NCBI GenBank assembly: GCA_032718475.1
Contig: JAUCBJ010004144.1
Location: forward strand, 1-64,000
Direction: 5' to 3'
Origin: Nemertoderma westbladi
Lineage: Eukaryota; Xenacoelomorpha; Nemertodermatida; Nemertodermatidae
Length of the DNA: 64,000 bases
Position 1 is the stretch's first letter; each line of letters begins with the position of its first letter. A program made the position numbers and the translations under genes. The notes below the pieces were generated by a model. The model was not told the origin of the DNA, did not search any database, and worked only from the letters and a program-made list of their open reading frames with translations. This document shows, piece after piece, positions 44,247 through 56,599 of the stretch.

Positions 44247-45007
44247 TATGCCCCGAGTATATACATATATATCCCAATAAGTGTTCCGTTACGCAAACCA
44301 ATTACACTGTGGGTAATCAGTTAGATGTCGCCGAAGGACAGACCTCCCGAACCCCCCCCCCCGCTGCCTTCCAGCAGTTCAGGTTCGACTCTCTAGATCC
44401 CGTCTCTTCCTAACTAACTATCCTCTAACCTATTCCCATGCATAGCGCAAAAACTTTGGAGATAAACTGGCCGTGACCAACTCACTTTTTGATGCCCAAA
44501 CTACTCCCATTACTCGTACTGAACTACAGTAGTTAGAAAGGACCATAGCCACAATACTCGACTATACCAAACCCACAGGTTTGATAATCGAACATCACAC
44601 ATCCTGCAAACTACTGAGTGGGGTCCATGTACGCCTCTGGTGCTACTAACCTTTAGCACCTTAGTTGCACTGTTGGCACCAATCTGTGGAAGTTGCTAAA
44701 CTCAATTTACACTCCTACGTAATATAGCCGTCACCATGGTTTCTAAATGCTATTTTCCAGGCTTCACGACTTTTCAAATTACTGTTTATCTATAGACGAA
44801 TTCAAAATGCGTCTATACACAGCGTCTGGAATTGTCTTGGGTTCACTTCTAATTTTTAAAATTTTTAAATTTTCCAAAATTTTTGAAAATAAAATTTTGT
44901 TTTGATACCCACCAGACAAAACTCAACGCAAATCACCACAACCCGCTCCTATGCATTTCGTTGTATTTGCATACGAGGAATGCATATGAAGTGAGTTGCG
45001 TCCAACA
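44247..45007 (-). other. Region between gag-pol and ORF2 of BEL-2
   Basis: Non-coding. On the minus strand CATAGGAGCGGG (44953-44942) lies 54 nt after the gag-pol stop and is identical to BEL-1 20468-20479. Next comes an AAATTTT-rich stretch (44850-44905), like the duplicated stretch of BEL-1. A copy of the dispersed palindrome is at 44568-44583. Confidence 0.7.
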
Positions 45008-46817
45008 CTAATTCTGTTTTGAGGCAGGAGACAAATTATAATCTCCCGTCTTGATACGTGTCTCCTCTAATAACACAATATCTTGGACCGGTCGGTCCAA
45101 GGTGTGTAAACCATTAGTTTTACACTTCTTTGGGTGTGGACACTTGCACCTAATTTTCACAGTGACTGTGCGCACTATGTTTTGCACGTCTGGGTGTGTG
45201 TGCAAGATAACTCCAGTCTCCCAATACTTTCTCTTGACAATCGGCTCGGTTATCAATACGTAGTCTCCCCTTTGGAGACTCCGAACCGTTTTGTACCACT
45301 TTGTTCTGGTGGATATGGTGGGAAGATAGTATTCCCGCCAATATTCCCAGAATGTGTACGCGACTAATTGTGTTACTTTCCAGCTCTTACGACTATATAG
45401 GTCGGCACTAATGGGTTCTGATGCCGGCACAAGAAATGCTGGACTCTGCATTAGCAAATGATTCGGCATTAATGCAACACCGTCTGGCAACATAGCTATC
45501 GGCCTCGAGTTTAGGGTATGCTCGATTTCAATGAAAGCTGTAACCAGTTCGTCGTCGGTAAGTTGTTTGTTCACAGGCAACGTCTTAGCAATGGCCTGCT
45601 TTACAGAGCGAACTAAACGCTCCCAACTTCCTCCTCTCCAAGGACTTTCTGGAGTATTAAATCTCCATTCTACTCTTTGCGGCAAAAGTGCTGCAGAAAT
45701 TTCCTTATTCTGTGCTGCTTTATGAGCCGCGTTCAACTCGTTATTCCCTCCGACAAAGTTTGTACCCTTATCGGAGTAGAACGCCTTTACTAGTCCTCTC
45801 CTGGCCATAAATCTCTTTAAGGCCAGGAGCAGAGATTTGGTCGACATGTCTGCCACACGCTCGATATGTATGGCTCTACTAGCCATGCATGTCAGTAGCA
45901 GACCCCATCGCTTGTGGGTCAGCCGTCCACTCTTTGCTTCAATCGGACCAAAACAGTCCACCCCTGTGTTCGTAAAGGGTGGGTCATATGCCTGCACTCT
46001 CGCTTCCGGGAGTTCAGCCATCTCCTGTTCCAATACTCTGGCGTTCACCCTCTTGCAAACCAGACAGGCGTCGTACATGGTGCCGACTGCCCTGCTTGGC
46101 TGCAATAGAATGAATCGCTGTCTCGCTGCCGACAAACAGTGTAACCTTCCCGCGTGATGCAACCTCTTATGTATATCCCATAGAATCGCTCTTTGCAATT
46201 CTATTGGGTGACTAGGGATTATCACTGGGAACCGAAACTGTGAGTTTATGTCGACAGTCTGGATTCTCGATCTATGACAAATTAAACCCTTATGGATTAA
46301 TGGACTCCATTTTCTAAGGGGTTTATAGAGAACTGGTCGTTGAGCCGATAATAGATGGAATTCTTTCGGGAAGGCACACATTTGATAATGCTTCAAATGC
46401 TTTAATTCCGCTTGATCAATCTCATCCTCTGTCAGAGGTTGTTTCAATTTCCGAATTCGCTCACTATTGGTGCTCAATGGTTCTCTCAAATGTTTCGAAT
46501 GTTTTAAACAAAGGTACGAAGTGTATCGGCTTAACCACGCAGTTCTTTTACAAATTGTCAGCCAAGAGGCAGACGAATTTAGTAATTTGTCATAAATACT
46601 GCATGACTCTAATGCCAGCGACGGTTGTCCGCTAACTAATGGAAGTTTCGAATCCAAACCCGCAGGGTTGGAAACCAAAGGATCCATTGTGTCGGTCATT
46701 TTCTGTCCGTCACTTACCAACTGTGACTGTCGTCTAGTCGGTAAGGGTGGTTTTACGTCATAACTTACCCTTCCGGACCTAGTAGTCACGTAAGTCTGTT
46801 GGTCTGACAGGTCTCCG

Positions 46818-46871
46818 GGCCGCTCCAATGACTCTTCAGGCCGCTCCAATGACTCTTCAGGCCGCTCCAAT
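46818..46871 (-). repeat. 21-bp repeat in the RNase H-integrase linker of BEL-2
   Basis: Three copies at 46818, 46839 and 46860, each with ATTGGAGCGGCC on the minus strand and coding for SLERPEE. The 12-mer is identical to that in the BEL-1 linker and contains the polypurine heptamer. Confidence 0.85.
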
Positions 46872-49800
46872 GACTTAAGTTTGGCTTTAGACTTCGACTT
46901 AGAGACTTTCTCCACCTTGACTTCTGCATCTTCAGGCATCGGATTGGTCACTATCTTTAGTCGCTCTGGCCAATGTTCCTGTGTCCTCGTTAGAAAGTCA
47001 GGTCCATGCAACCAAAACTCCTGAGACTCTTCCTGACAGAATTCCGCCGGCATTGCACCTCTCGAAGTTATGTCGGCCGGGTTCAACACTCCCGGACAAT
47101 GTCTCCATTGTTCCTTCGTCGAAAAATCAACGATCTGAGCGCGTCTGTTGGCCACAAATGTCTTTAGTGCAATATTGTCGGCCGCAATGTATACTAACAC
47201 CAAGGATGCGTCCGTCCAATAGAATAAGGTCAATGTCGTGTCTAACTCCTCTGTTATCTGCTTACTTACCTCGACCGAAACTACAGCCGCCTGTAACTCT
47301 GCACGAGGGACAGTCATGTATTTGACCGGCATTGTCTTTGATCTAGAAGTCACAAAGGCCGTTTCAAACTTGTCCTGACTTACCTCTCGGCGAAGGTAGG
47401 CTACCATACCAAAGCCGGTGTCACTTGCGTCACTAAATAGGTGGAGCTCTAAATCAGCTGGGAATACCAGCTGATTCGGAAAGTAGGAACGGGGTACATC
47501 TATATTTTTCAATAGATGTAACTCGGCTTCCCACTCCCTCCACTGCTTCGCATGTATAGGAGATATTGGTTCGTCCCACTCTATGTCGGACAACCAAATT
47601 TTCCTCATGCACGCTCGTGCCTGTAATATAACCGGACTGATAAAGTTCATCGGGTCAAATAGTCTACTTAAAGTCGATAAGCAAATTCTCTTTGTCAAAA
47701 TTTTGTCTGGGCTACTGGGCTCAAATCTAACTCTTACCTGGAACTTGTCTGTATTCGGATTCCAAGCGAGTCCCAGTACTCGCGCCATGGGGATTGGTTC
47801 TACCCCCAATTCAATGTCTCCGCTCCCGCGATCTTTCACCGGGAACGACTCTAATAGGGCCTCCGAGTTCGTAGTGAACTTGGTCAGAGGGAATCCCCCT
47901 GTAGCCAAGCACTCCTGTAGGCCGTGAGCCACTTCTATGGCTTGTTCCGCCGTGTCCTTGGACACCAATCCGTCGTCCATATAGAAGTTTCTCAAGATGG
48001 ACTCGATTACTTCTACTGGATACTTACCAATTTGGGCTGTTGCCGTTTTCTTTAAAACGAACAGCGTGCCATTCGGACTATCGCGGGCGCCAAATATCCT
48101 AACGTACATTTGGTATGTAACCACTGGGCCGGATAAGTCTTCATTCTCGTACCAAAGAAAGCGAAGGCTATCCTGGTCTGCCTTACAGGCTCTTACCTGG
48201 TGGAACATCGCCTCGATGTCACAAGTAAATGTGAATCGCCGCTGTCTAAAACGTAACAGTATTCCAATCAAATAGTTATTCAGGTTGGGTCCGTCCATCA
48301 ACTCTGAATTCAGGGACATACCTCTATAGACTGCTGCGCAGTCGTTGACTACTCGGACTTTGTCTGGCTTGTCAGGGTGAGTCACATAGTGGTGTGGAAG
48401 GTAATAAGTCTGGTCTGTCACTAAGTCAGGGTCCTCTACCTTCCCAGCAAATCCCTTGGCAAAATAGTTGTTGATCTGGGCGCAATACTTCTCCCTAATG
48501 TCCGGATTCTTCAACAACCGAGCCCTTACTCCGTTCAATCTTTTCAAGGCTAAGCTGTAGTTGTTCTCCAACTTAGGTGGTTGTCGACGCCACAACATTC
48601 CAACTTCAAAATGTCCAGTCGGTAGTAGACGTATGGTATCTTCCATCATCTCCAGCGACCGTTTCTCATCAGTAGACATGGCTAGGTCATATCCACCGGG
48701 TTCCATTGCGTCCCTATCCAGCCATTCGACGGTTCTGGCTCCTGTCTCGAGGTCCTGGCGTATCAATTCCTTCTGTAATTCCTCCTCACTGTATTGGAAA
48801 ATGTCTAGGTCTCGATATTTAGCCACTTGACCCTCCACTATGTCTGTATAAGTCAAAACGTTAGTCAAATAGGTAGCGTGGGCCGCTGAACCAGACCCAC
48901 GGGTCTGATAACAGTAGTCCTCGGGTTCACTATCTGTCAGGTCGTTATGAAGTGGTTCCGACAACCTAACATTATCGGGAATCAACTCCTCGTCCGACTC
49001 GCTAAAGTCACTATAGTGGTCAATACAGGTTCTCCTAAACTCGTCTATGTCTGGTGGTTCTACTAACGGTGGTTGAGTTATAGGCTGTAGTTCGTCGTAT
49101 CTGTCCATTGGCTTGTCGCCTGTAAACTCATAAGACATGGGTACTCGTGTATACCAACCTAGTATAGTCCTATGGGCATGTGGTCCATTGACATGCGGCT
49201 CAGCTGGTCTCGTTTCCCATATCTGGTGTGCGATCAGCTGTTCTGCACCAATTAACATGGAAACATTCCTATAACCTACCTGGTGTCTGGGTATTCTGAG
49301 CTTGTCAAAATACTCCTGTGCTATGGGACTCATCGGTGGCACCTTACCTAACTGCCTGCCGAATCCCTTCATAGCTAGACACTTAAATCCGTCCAATGGC
49401 AAAGCTTTCCGTTCTTGTCGAGTGTGTTGGTCTCTCGGAAGTAGGGAGTCTAGTTCCACCGAAATTCTGTGTCCCTTGAGGTCTCCTACCCCATGCATAG
49501 ACTTCAACTCTATTTGGATCTCCTCAGCGTTCTGGAAGCTAGAAACAGCTCTCGCCACTTCCTCGTCGATATAAGATAATGTGGACGCAGTGTCCAACAT
49601 CACATATATTCGTTTCGATCCCTTATCTCCAGTGAGTTTCACCGGAATCACGCTAAATATTTCCGACGTGGCCGATGATAAATACGTCCGCGCGCTGGTT
49701 GATGAACTATCCGCGGTGAAACCTTGGCAGGTCACCTCTCTTGCGCTCGACTCGCCATCCTCATCCGACGAACCTGGTTGGTAACCATCGTCTTGGATGC

Positions 49801-52086
49801 CAGTGTACGTATTCCTCCTTATCGATACGGGTTCTTTGCTCCCCTTCCTGTGAGGATTTCGCTGTAAGTAACGGTCCGTTGGGGTGTGGAAATTCGCATG
49901 TAGCAACTTGTGATGTAGTCTGCCGCATTCCATGCATCCGTCCTTGCTGTTCGGGCACTGCCGCCGTACATGACCTGGCGCAAGACATGCCCAACAGGTG
50001 TCCAACGTCCGCACTTGAACTCTTCTCTGTTCCGAATTTAATTCCTTGAACCGTCTGCAACTATCTAACTTATGGTCGTCAGATCTTACCTCCTTTAGTA
50101 AACAGTATTGGCAACCTACAAATCCATCCGGCAACTCCTGTTGCTTTAACCTAGGTCTATCTAACCGCTCACCTGGCCATACTCGCGAGTCTGATCTAAA
50201 GGCTGGGGTACTCGAATTATATCTGTCTACTGAGTTATAAGTCACAGTGGTCCTGTCATCGTCAAAACTTACCATAGACTTACCGGTAACAGGTTTAGAC
50301 TCCCTCATATTCTCTTCTGAGAAGTTTGATTTCATCTCTGCTACTGCGTCTGTGGCTATCATGTCATGAATATGCTGAAGTGTCAACACCTTGCCTTGGC
50401 CCTCCAACTTATTCTCTAATTTGCGCCATTTCTGTCGATAACGCATGTTTAAACGTCTTATTACGCTTTTCAAAACTTCGGCGTGATCACCATGATGAGG
50501 TAGATTCACCGTCCTCAAGATGTCCAATGCGTTCGAAATAGCGTTCGCTAAGTTCAACAGCTCTAACGGAGTTGTAATCCTTCCGCCCTTACCCAAGTCT
50601 TCTACTATCGACTGCGCCATCTTGGTTTTATTCCCGTAGATGTCACTAAGCGTCTTCATCGCTAACTCGAATGCTCTTTCGTTGCCGACGAAGTTATCAG
50701 CAATGGCTCTAGGTTCTCGATGGAGCATCTGAAGCAAATAGTTGAACTTCTCGTTGGGAGTAAAGGTGCTGTTGGTTAGCTGTTCGTCGACATAGGTTTT
50801 GAAGGTCCTCCAGTGTTTGTGGTTGCCCATAAACTTCTGGGGTTGTTGCGTCGGCAGTCCTTGCCTAGCAGCAAACTTACCTATGTCCCTAAGGGTTGCG
50901 TCGTTCCGGGTTAACAAATGGTTTAGTTCCGCAGGGTTGTTAAGTCTGTTCCTTTCCCGGTGGTTGAAACTTACCTGCTCCGCGTCTGTCCTTCTTTCTT
51001 TATAGTTTCGGGACTTATGACGTCTCATGTCTTCCTCTTCATCGCTTGACTCGGTGTCAGTCCTTAGCGCTCGCGATGGTTTGCGCGCCGAGGCCCTGAT
51101 CCAAGCCTCCTCAATTAATTTTTCCGCCGAATTTTCGAAATTGGGATTAGAGATGTTCGGGACAGGCGTCCTTACCTGAGGTCTATGTGGTATAGTCTCC
51201 TCCGATATGCGTACTCGTTGACTAGGCTGGACTTTATCTAACTCAGGCCTGCTGGTATTAGAATTACTTCTTACCTGGGCTGCTTCCTTTAACCGTAGGT
51301 TGCTAAGCATGTCCATTATAGGTTGGATGTGCGGCGATATAGCTTGCGCTAAACTAGCACTTAACTCATCCCTCGTAATAAATTCCTGGCTAGGGTTCTG
51401 TTGTATAGTCGGCTCTATCTGAGTAATCCGCTGTCTCTCATATGATCCCTCTTCCGGTTTAACCCGGAAGTTCTCCGTCGAACTGGGTCGGCGCTCCGTC
51501 CGCGTATTCCAAACCCGCGGGTTCGGTTCGCCAAGTACTCGTCCCGTCGGAGTTTCTTCTCTAAATTCTCCATTGTCTCGTTCGGTATACAGTGGTGCGG
51601 TGTTCCGATGACGTAGATCCTGCGCGATAGGTGAAGCACTAATACCAACTGGCATGCGATATGTAGAGAATGGTTTAGCGATCCGTGTACTCGTAATAGC
51701 TGGACCGGGTATAGGAATTCTGGTCGTCGTCGACTCGCGTATAGCCGGAGTTCTCGCTTCCTGTTCGGCCTTCTGCAGTGCGAACAGTTCTCGCAACTCT
51801 GTCCCTACACTCGCCCCACATTCTTCGATCATTCGCATCCCCTTCTCGGCGATTTCATTCGCCTTCCTAGTCCGTTCTTCGCTCTCTAAACTTAATCTCG
51901 CACTTTCCAACTGCGCCAGTTTACGTTCTTCTTCTTCCCTCGCTCGTCTCGCTGCGCTCTCTTCTTCCACACGCGCCTTTTCTTCATACAACGCTTGTCG
52001 CTCTTTCTCGATCTCGAGTTCGCGTTCCTTACGTTCGCGTTCAAGTTGGAATTCGCGTTTCTTCGCTTCCCGTTCGCGTTCAAGTC

Positions 52087-52195
52087 GGAGTTCGCGTTAT
52101 TTCTGTTCGCGTTCTTTCTGTTTGCGTTCAAGTTGGAGTTCGCGTTCAAGTTGGAGTTCGCGTTCCTTCTGTTCGCGTTCCGCTTGCTCACGCTT
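52087..52195 (-). repeat. Short tandem repeats in the BEL-2 gag coiled coil
   Basis: Plus-strand TTCGCGTTCAAGTTGGAG units of 18 bp and TTCTGTTCGCG variants encode the E/R/L-rich coil. The in-frame TAA at 52097-52099 falls in this tract. BEL-1 gag has analogous 30-bp coil repeats at 12643-12750. Confidence 0.8.
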
Positions 52196-53341
52196 ACCTT
52201 TCTCTTCCAACTCCCGCAACTTTGCGTCTAACTTACGTGTTCGCTCCCTTTCCCGCTCGGCTTCCTTCCGTGCTTCCGATGCACGCAAAACTTCTGCCTG
52301 TTGTTCGTCCAGTCGGCGTCTTCTCTCCTCCGCCGAGTTGTGAGAAACAAGGGATCTAGCCCATATAACCTTCCCTCGCGCGTGACTAACCTGGGAATCG
52401 CCGCTGTCTCTGGATGCATCGTCGGGTGGAGTCAACGTCCTCTGTTGGATGTTCTCCGTCGTCGGTAGCACCTGGCCCGGTACCACCACTCCATTCTGCA
52501 TCAGCCAGCTAGTAACTTCCCTTTGATACCGGCGCTCTTCTTTATCTTGGATCTCTTCCCGCTCCACTAAGTCTCTCAACTCTGCGTCACTCACTTGAGT
52601 CGCCTGCGCTTGTGATGCCCATAGCAGCCAGTTCTCCGTCCTAACTCGTCGGAATCGCTCCGATAACTCGCGGTGCTCCAACAAGGCTGCTAAAACCCTG
52701 TCGTAAATCCTCGTCGCCACGTCGCTCGACTGAGACTCTACTGCCTTCTTCGCTAGGACTGCAAGCTCCTCCGTCTGCTTGAATAACGCTGAGTTATATC
52801 CTCTTCTAATCTCTACTAACCCTTCCCTGTCGATGTTCGCTGAATCGGCCAACATCTTCCTTACCTTGTCCGTCGTCCGAGTTATATGTCCGGCATGCGC
52901 GCAAAGTTTCTTCTTTATCGCAATGTCTAGTTCTCTCTCGCTTACCTGACTCACACTCGGTGGACTTGAAGGATTATTTCGGGAACTACGGGTACTCCTA
53001 ACAGCCGCTGGGACCACGGCACTTACCATACCCACAGGTCTGGAAACCGGGCTCCGGGCTCTCGCTTCTGCTACACTACCATCCCTATCACTCACCTCTG
53101 TCCGGGTTGCTGTACAATCCTTCCTTACAGTAGCGGTAGGGGATCCTAATACTATTACCTGAGGTAGTTCTTCTTCCTCACTAGTCACTGTCTCGTCCTC
53201 CTGTTCACTTACGTCAGCGTCGCTCGCTGCGTCGTCATAGTCGGCATTGTCGTCAACAGTAATATTTACGCTATCGTCAGTCGGCGGTCCGGCCGCCATC
53301 TCATAGCTGTCCTCTAGTGCCTCTTTGTCTGAGACACTCAT

Positions 53342-54426
53342 AGTCTAAATAATGTTTTGCCTTCCGGCAAAATATCTCGCAAAAGTTCGAGATATAATTA
53401 TAATTTAACCGAAAATACGGTCAAATTATTTGTCAAATAATCAGTTGGTCCAAATGTCAAATAAATTCGCAATGCAATATTGTGAATTTAATGGGGTATA
53501 TAGTTATAGCAAATACTAGCACAATATTTAAACAAAATATTATTATTTAGCTACTATATAGTATTAAATACCGGTATAGCACAAAATAACTTCTGAATCT
53601 AATACAAAATATTCAGAATAAATTTGCCACCCAAATATTTCTAATTTTATATATAGCTCTAATCAACGTAATTTTAATTTCAAATATTATATGTATCCAC
53701 TAGCGCGTGGCTACATCTTCGGGTTGCGACTCTCTCTAACTCTCTCTCTAACTTGAGCGATTCAAAAAACCATGGCCGGCTAAACCTAAATATCCTAACT
53801 AATAAATTGAGTTCAGCTTCGCAGTTAAACAACCGATAATTTTTTACTGCTTCCACAAACACACTGGTGCCAACAGAACAACTAACCTTGTTTGCTGTGA
53901 GATTCCACGTCCGCGTCCAAAGATTCAGGCCCTTCGCTGATTGCAAACCGAACCCGCAGACCCACACGAACCCCAAACTCAGAAGTTCCGTCTTGCCATG
54001 TATCTCCAGATGGTATAAAATAACTAAGCGGTTACCTAACATGCCGGTACAAAACTCTAGAATTTTACAAATAATTTTGACCGAAACTGAATTCTCGCAA
54101 ACCTAGCTAAAATTTCAAAAAATTTACTAATTACAATTCGCCCTAAAGCCTAAGGAACTGCTGTATTCGCAATTAGCAAAAACGCACTACCGTACATCCA
54201 CTGTACGCAGTACAGTAAGTAAAACAGTACACCAACCTAACAGCCTAATGATACTGTGTGTGTGGTACGGCAAACAAATGTCCTTCTACCGTACGCAGTA
54301 ACAGCAATCAGCCTAATGTACTACTGTACTATCGTACGCGACCAGTGAATACAGTAATCTAAACTAGCAGCCTAAGAATACACTATTGACCGCTGCAAGC
54401 AACAGCCAATAAAAAACATACCTTAC
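53342..54426 (-). other. BEL-2 leader with serial hairpins upstream of gag
   Basis: Just upstream of the gag ATG are TTTTGCC/GGCAAAA (53355-53361/53366-53372), ATATCTCG/CGAGATAT (53372-53379/53388-53395) and a 12-bp stem with one wobble (53400-53411/53418-53429). The last overlaps an alternative stem TTATTT/AAATAA (53426-53431/53435-53440). Farther up lie imperfect repeats around CAGCCTAATG and CCGTACGCAGTA (54175-54400), including the stem ACTGTAC/GTACAGT (54200-54216). The minus-strand ORF at 54042-53680 has no recognised domain. The interior starts GTAAGGTATG after the LTR. Confidence 0.65.
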
Positions 54427-56594
54427 TGTTAAACAACCGCGACACCTATACTAACAGCAGAACTGTTGAACAGACAAATACCCGTATACCTCTCTGCCAA
54501 CCTAATGAGCTCTCGCCTAACCAATAAGACACAAAGACTGCTCTACTGTTAAGTAAAGGGGATCAGGAGTGTGCTATTACTAAATTGTAAGGGTTGCTAA
54601 ATACAAAACCGCTACTTACCGTTGGATGGCGCTAATCTGCCGTCCGCTAATATATTTTACTAAATTTACACAACTCCTGCAAAATCGCTTGTTCCTTTCT
54701 CTACCGATCGCTCGATAGAGAGCTAACTGTTCGAATCTATGAGCCACGCGGGAATAACCAAAACAATAAACCCGAGTCGGCTCCCTAAGCTTACTTAAGA
54801 CGAGTGCGAGGGGCTTTGCACTCAGAGTATATTCTTACGCCTAATTTTACTACTGAAATACGCCAATGCTTACGTCTTTTCTAATCGCGAATACTGAGGG
54901 TTCCCTAACGGAATGTGTGAATGCGAGAATATTTAAAATAATCAAAATTGGTACAGTACAATGTCTTTCGTAGGTGATACCGCTCTGGGTCTAAACTTGC
55001 CTGCAGCTGGCTTTAGGCAAGCAACTTACTAGTGTCTTGCGTACTGACTACTGCGATCTAGCTTATTGCCCGCTAATGCAAATAACCGCCTAGCGTGAAT
55101 AGTTTACGGTACTCTAAATTATTACCTTAGCTACTCTCCGCTATGCTGCGTACTAATTCTTAATTTTACTAATTAATTACAGTCACAAATATGTAACAGC
55201 CTAAAATACTGTATTACTTTGACCTAATCAGTAATTATTTACGGTAAACTAAGAGATAGAATCAATCAAAGGGAAAAGAGCGCCTATCTAAGCATTCGTA
55301 ATCATAGGCACACTTTAGTAACACACCAATCAGCGTCAGCAATCACAGATCACAATAGCACGACTTGCAATTATACAATCTGCAATTATATAATTCGCAA
55401 CATAATAATTCGCAATTGACTAATTCGCAATCTACTTACTCGCAACTTACTTACTTACTTACTGTAAGGTATGCAGGCCCCTCCCGGGTACATCTAGGCT
55501 TCCTAACTAACCCAATTCCTGCCCCCTAATACTAAATAGAGACAAAACCTTGGATCATCAGCCCCCTAATTACTGTACCGGCGAGCGGTCTCCAACCCAC
55601 AGTCCAAACTGCCCGACCACAATGTTGACCCCCGCCAGCGTTGCCCGCTTTTGAATCCTCCGCACTCCCTTCGTCGCTAACCCCCCGATGAGCCCACCGC
55701 CTACTGGCACCTTAGCCCTCCATTATGCTAATAGCTACCGTAGCGGCGCATGCAAATCACAAAGTCTGACAGTCTCAGGAATCCCTTAGGATTATTGCGC
55801 AGAAAGGAATCACATAGAACCATTAATCAAAGGGTAGAAATCATAGTTCAATTGTAATTAGCAGTAATCGAAGGAATTAATTGAGAAACACAATCAAAGA
55901 TAATCGCACTAGCAAAGCATTTCAAGAAATTAATCAAATTTAGCAAATTGCAGAAAATACGCTAAAAATTGAATAGAGACAGCTCAGCAAGTACAAAGTG
56001 ATAGCAGATCATGTGAGGTGATCATGTGAGGTTTTACCGGCACACCACCAATTTATAGGTGATCCGGATGGGGTGATGCAATAGGGTGACGCAATCGCTC
56101 TCCTATTGGCTCTCCAGTCCGCGCTAGCATTAGACCAACCTGGAAGCAGCTAGTCCAATAAGGAGGCCGGATTGTAGCCCTATTGCCTGCCCAAACCTCG
56201 AATTATTACCTTATATGGTAATGGTTCACGTCCCTGGCCGCTGAATGGCCAGGATAGCGTCCCTATATGATAGCCCTACTGATGCTAATATCAGCAAGCA
56301 CAAAATCCAGGGTCCGAATGAACTTGCTACCCTGGGACTATCTACATATATCCTAATACAAAATTACGTAGGTAGGGCTACATACTATACAAAATGGATG
56401 GATGCAAAATATATGGGCGTTTTAACTTCCTTACCTAAATGTCACCGCACTGTGCCTTATCTAAATAATTATACTGCACAACGGACTAATATTACGTACA
56501 GTATAACGGACTAATATTGCATACTGCATAACGGACTAATACTGCATACAGTATAACGACTAATAATGTGGATACAGCGCCATATACCGTAACA
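54427..56594 (-). repeat. 5' LTR of BEL-2
   Basis: Partner of 40101-42268. It drives transcription leftward from a TATA box at 56057-56050 on the minus strand. It is followed on its right by the CTCTC duplication and the rest of the LTR-3 LTR. Confidence 0.95.
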
Positions 56595-56599
56595 CTCTC

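Larger units (their letters stand above)
45008..53341 (-). pseudogene. gag-pol: BEL-2 Gag-Pol polyprotein with one in-frame stop
   Basis: The frame runs from ATG 53341 to the stop at 45008 (2777 codons before the final stop), broken only by TAA at 52099-52097 (codon 415). The order is as in BEL-1: acidic Gag start, coiled coil with ERELQLERE-type repeats, capsid-like DUF1759 domain, and zinc knuckles (CQYC, then CWACLAPGHVRRQC and CMEC). Next come protease with DTA (D1250), RT with YMDD (codon 1787), RNase H (FSDAS, RAELQAA, WTDAS), a linker with three SLERPEE-like repeats, and integrase D2462, D2524, E2574. The DUF5641-like end carries an extra CKCPHPKKC insertion that BEL-1 lacks. The part after the stop is open for 2327 codons from its first ATG (51991), so the stop is recent. 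Whether it is read through is unknown. Confidence 0.95.
40101..56594 (-). mobile_element. Complete BEL/Pao LTR retrotransposon BEL-2 (16.5 kb)
   Basis: Two 2168-bp LTRs (40101-42268 and 54427-56594, constant offset 14326) with TGTTA..TAACA termini flank a minus-strand gag-pol and a decayed second ORF. The target duplication CTCTC is at 40096-40100 and 56595-56599; removing the element restores the LTR of LTR-3. I count seven LTR differences by eye, so the insertion is young but older than BEL-1. Domain order and spacing match BEL-1 closely, including D-x61-D-x49-E in integrase. One in-frame stop in gag and a degraded ORF2 suggest this copy no longer encodes a full set of proteins. Confidence 0.96.

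Noticed and set aside
53680-54042. 120-codon minus-strand ORF in the BEL-2 leader
   Set aside because: No domain and no counterpart in the BEL-1 leader. Likely chance.
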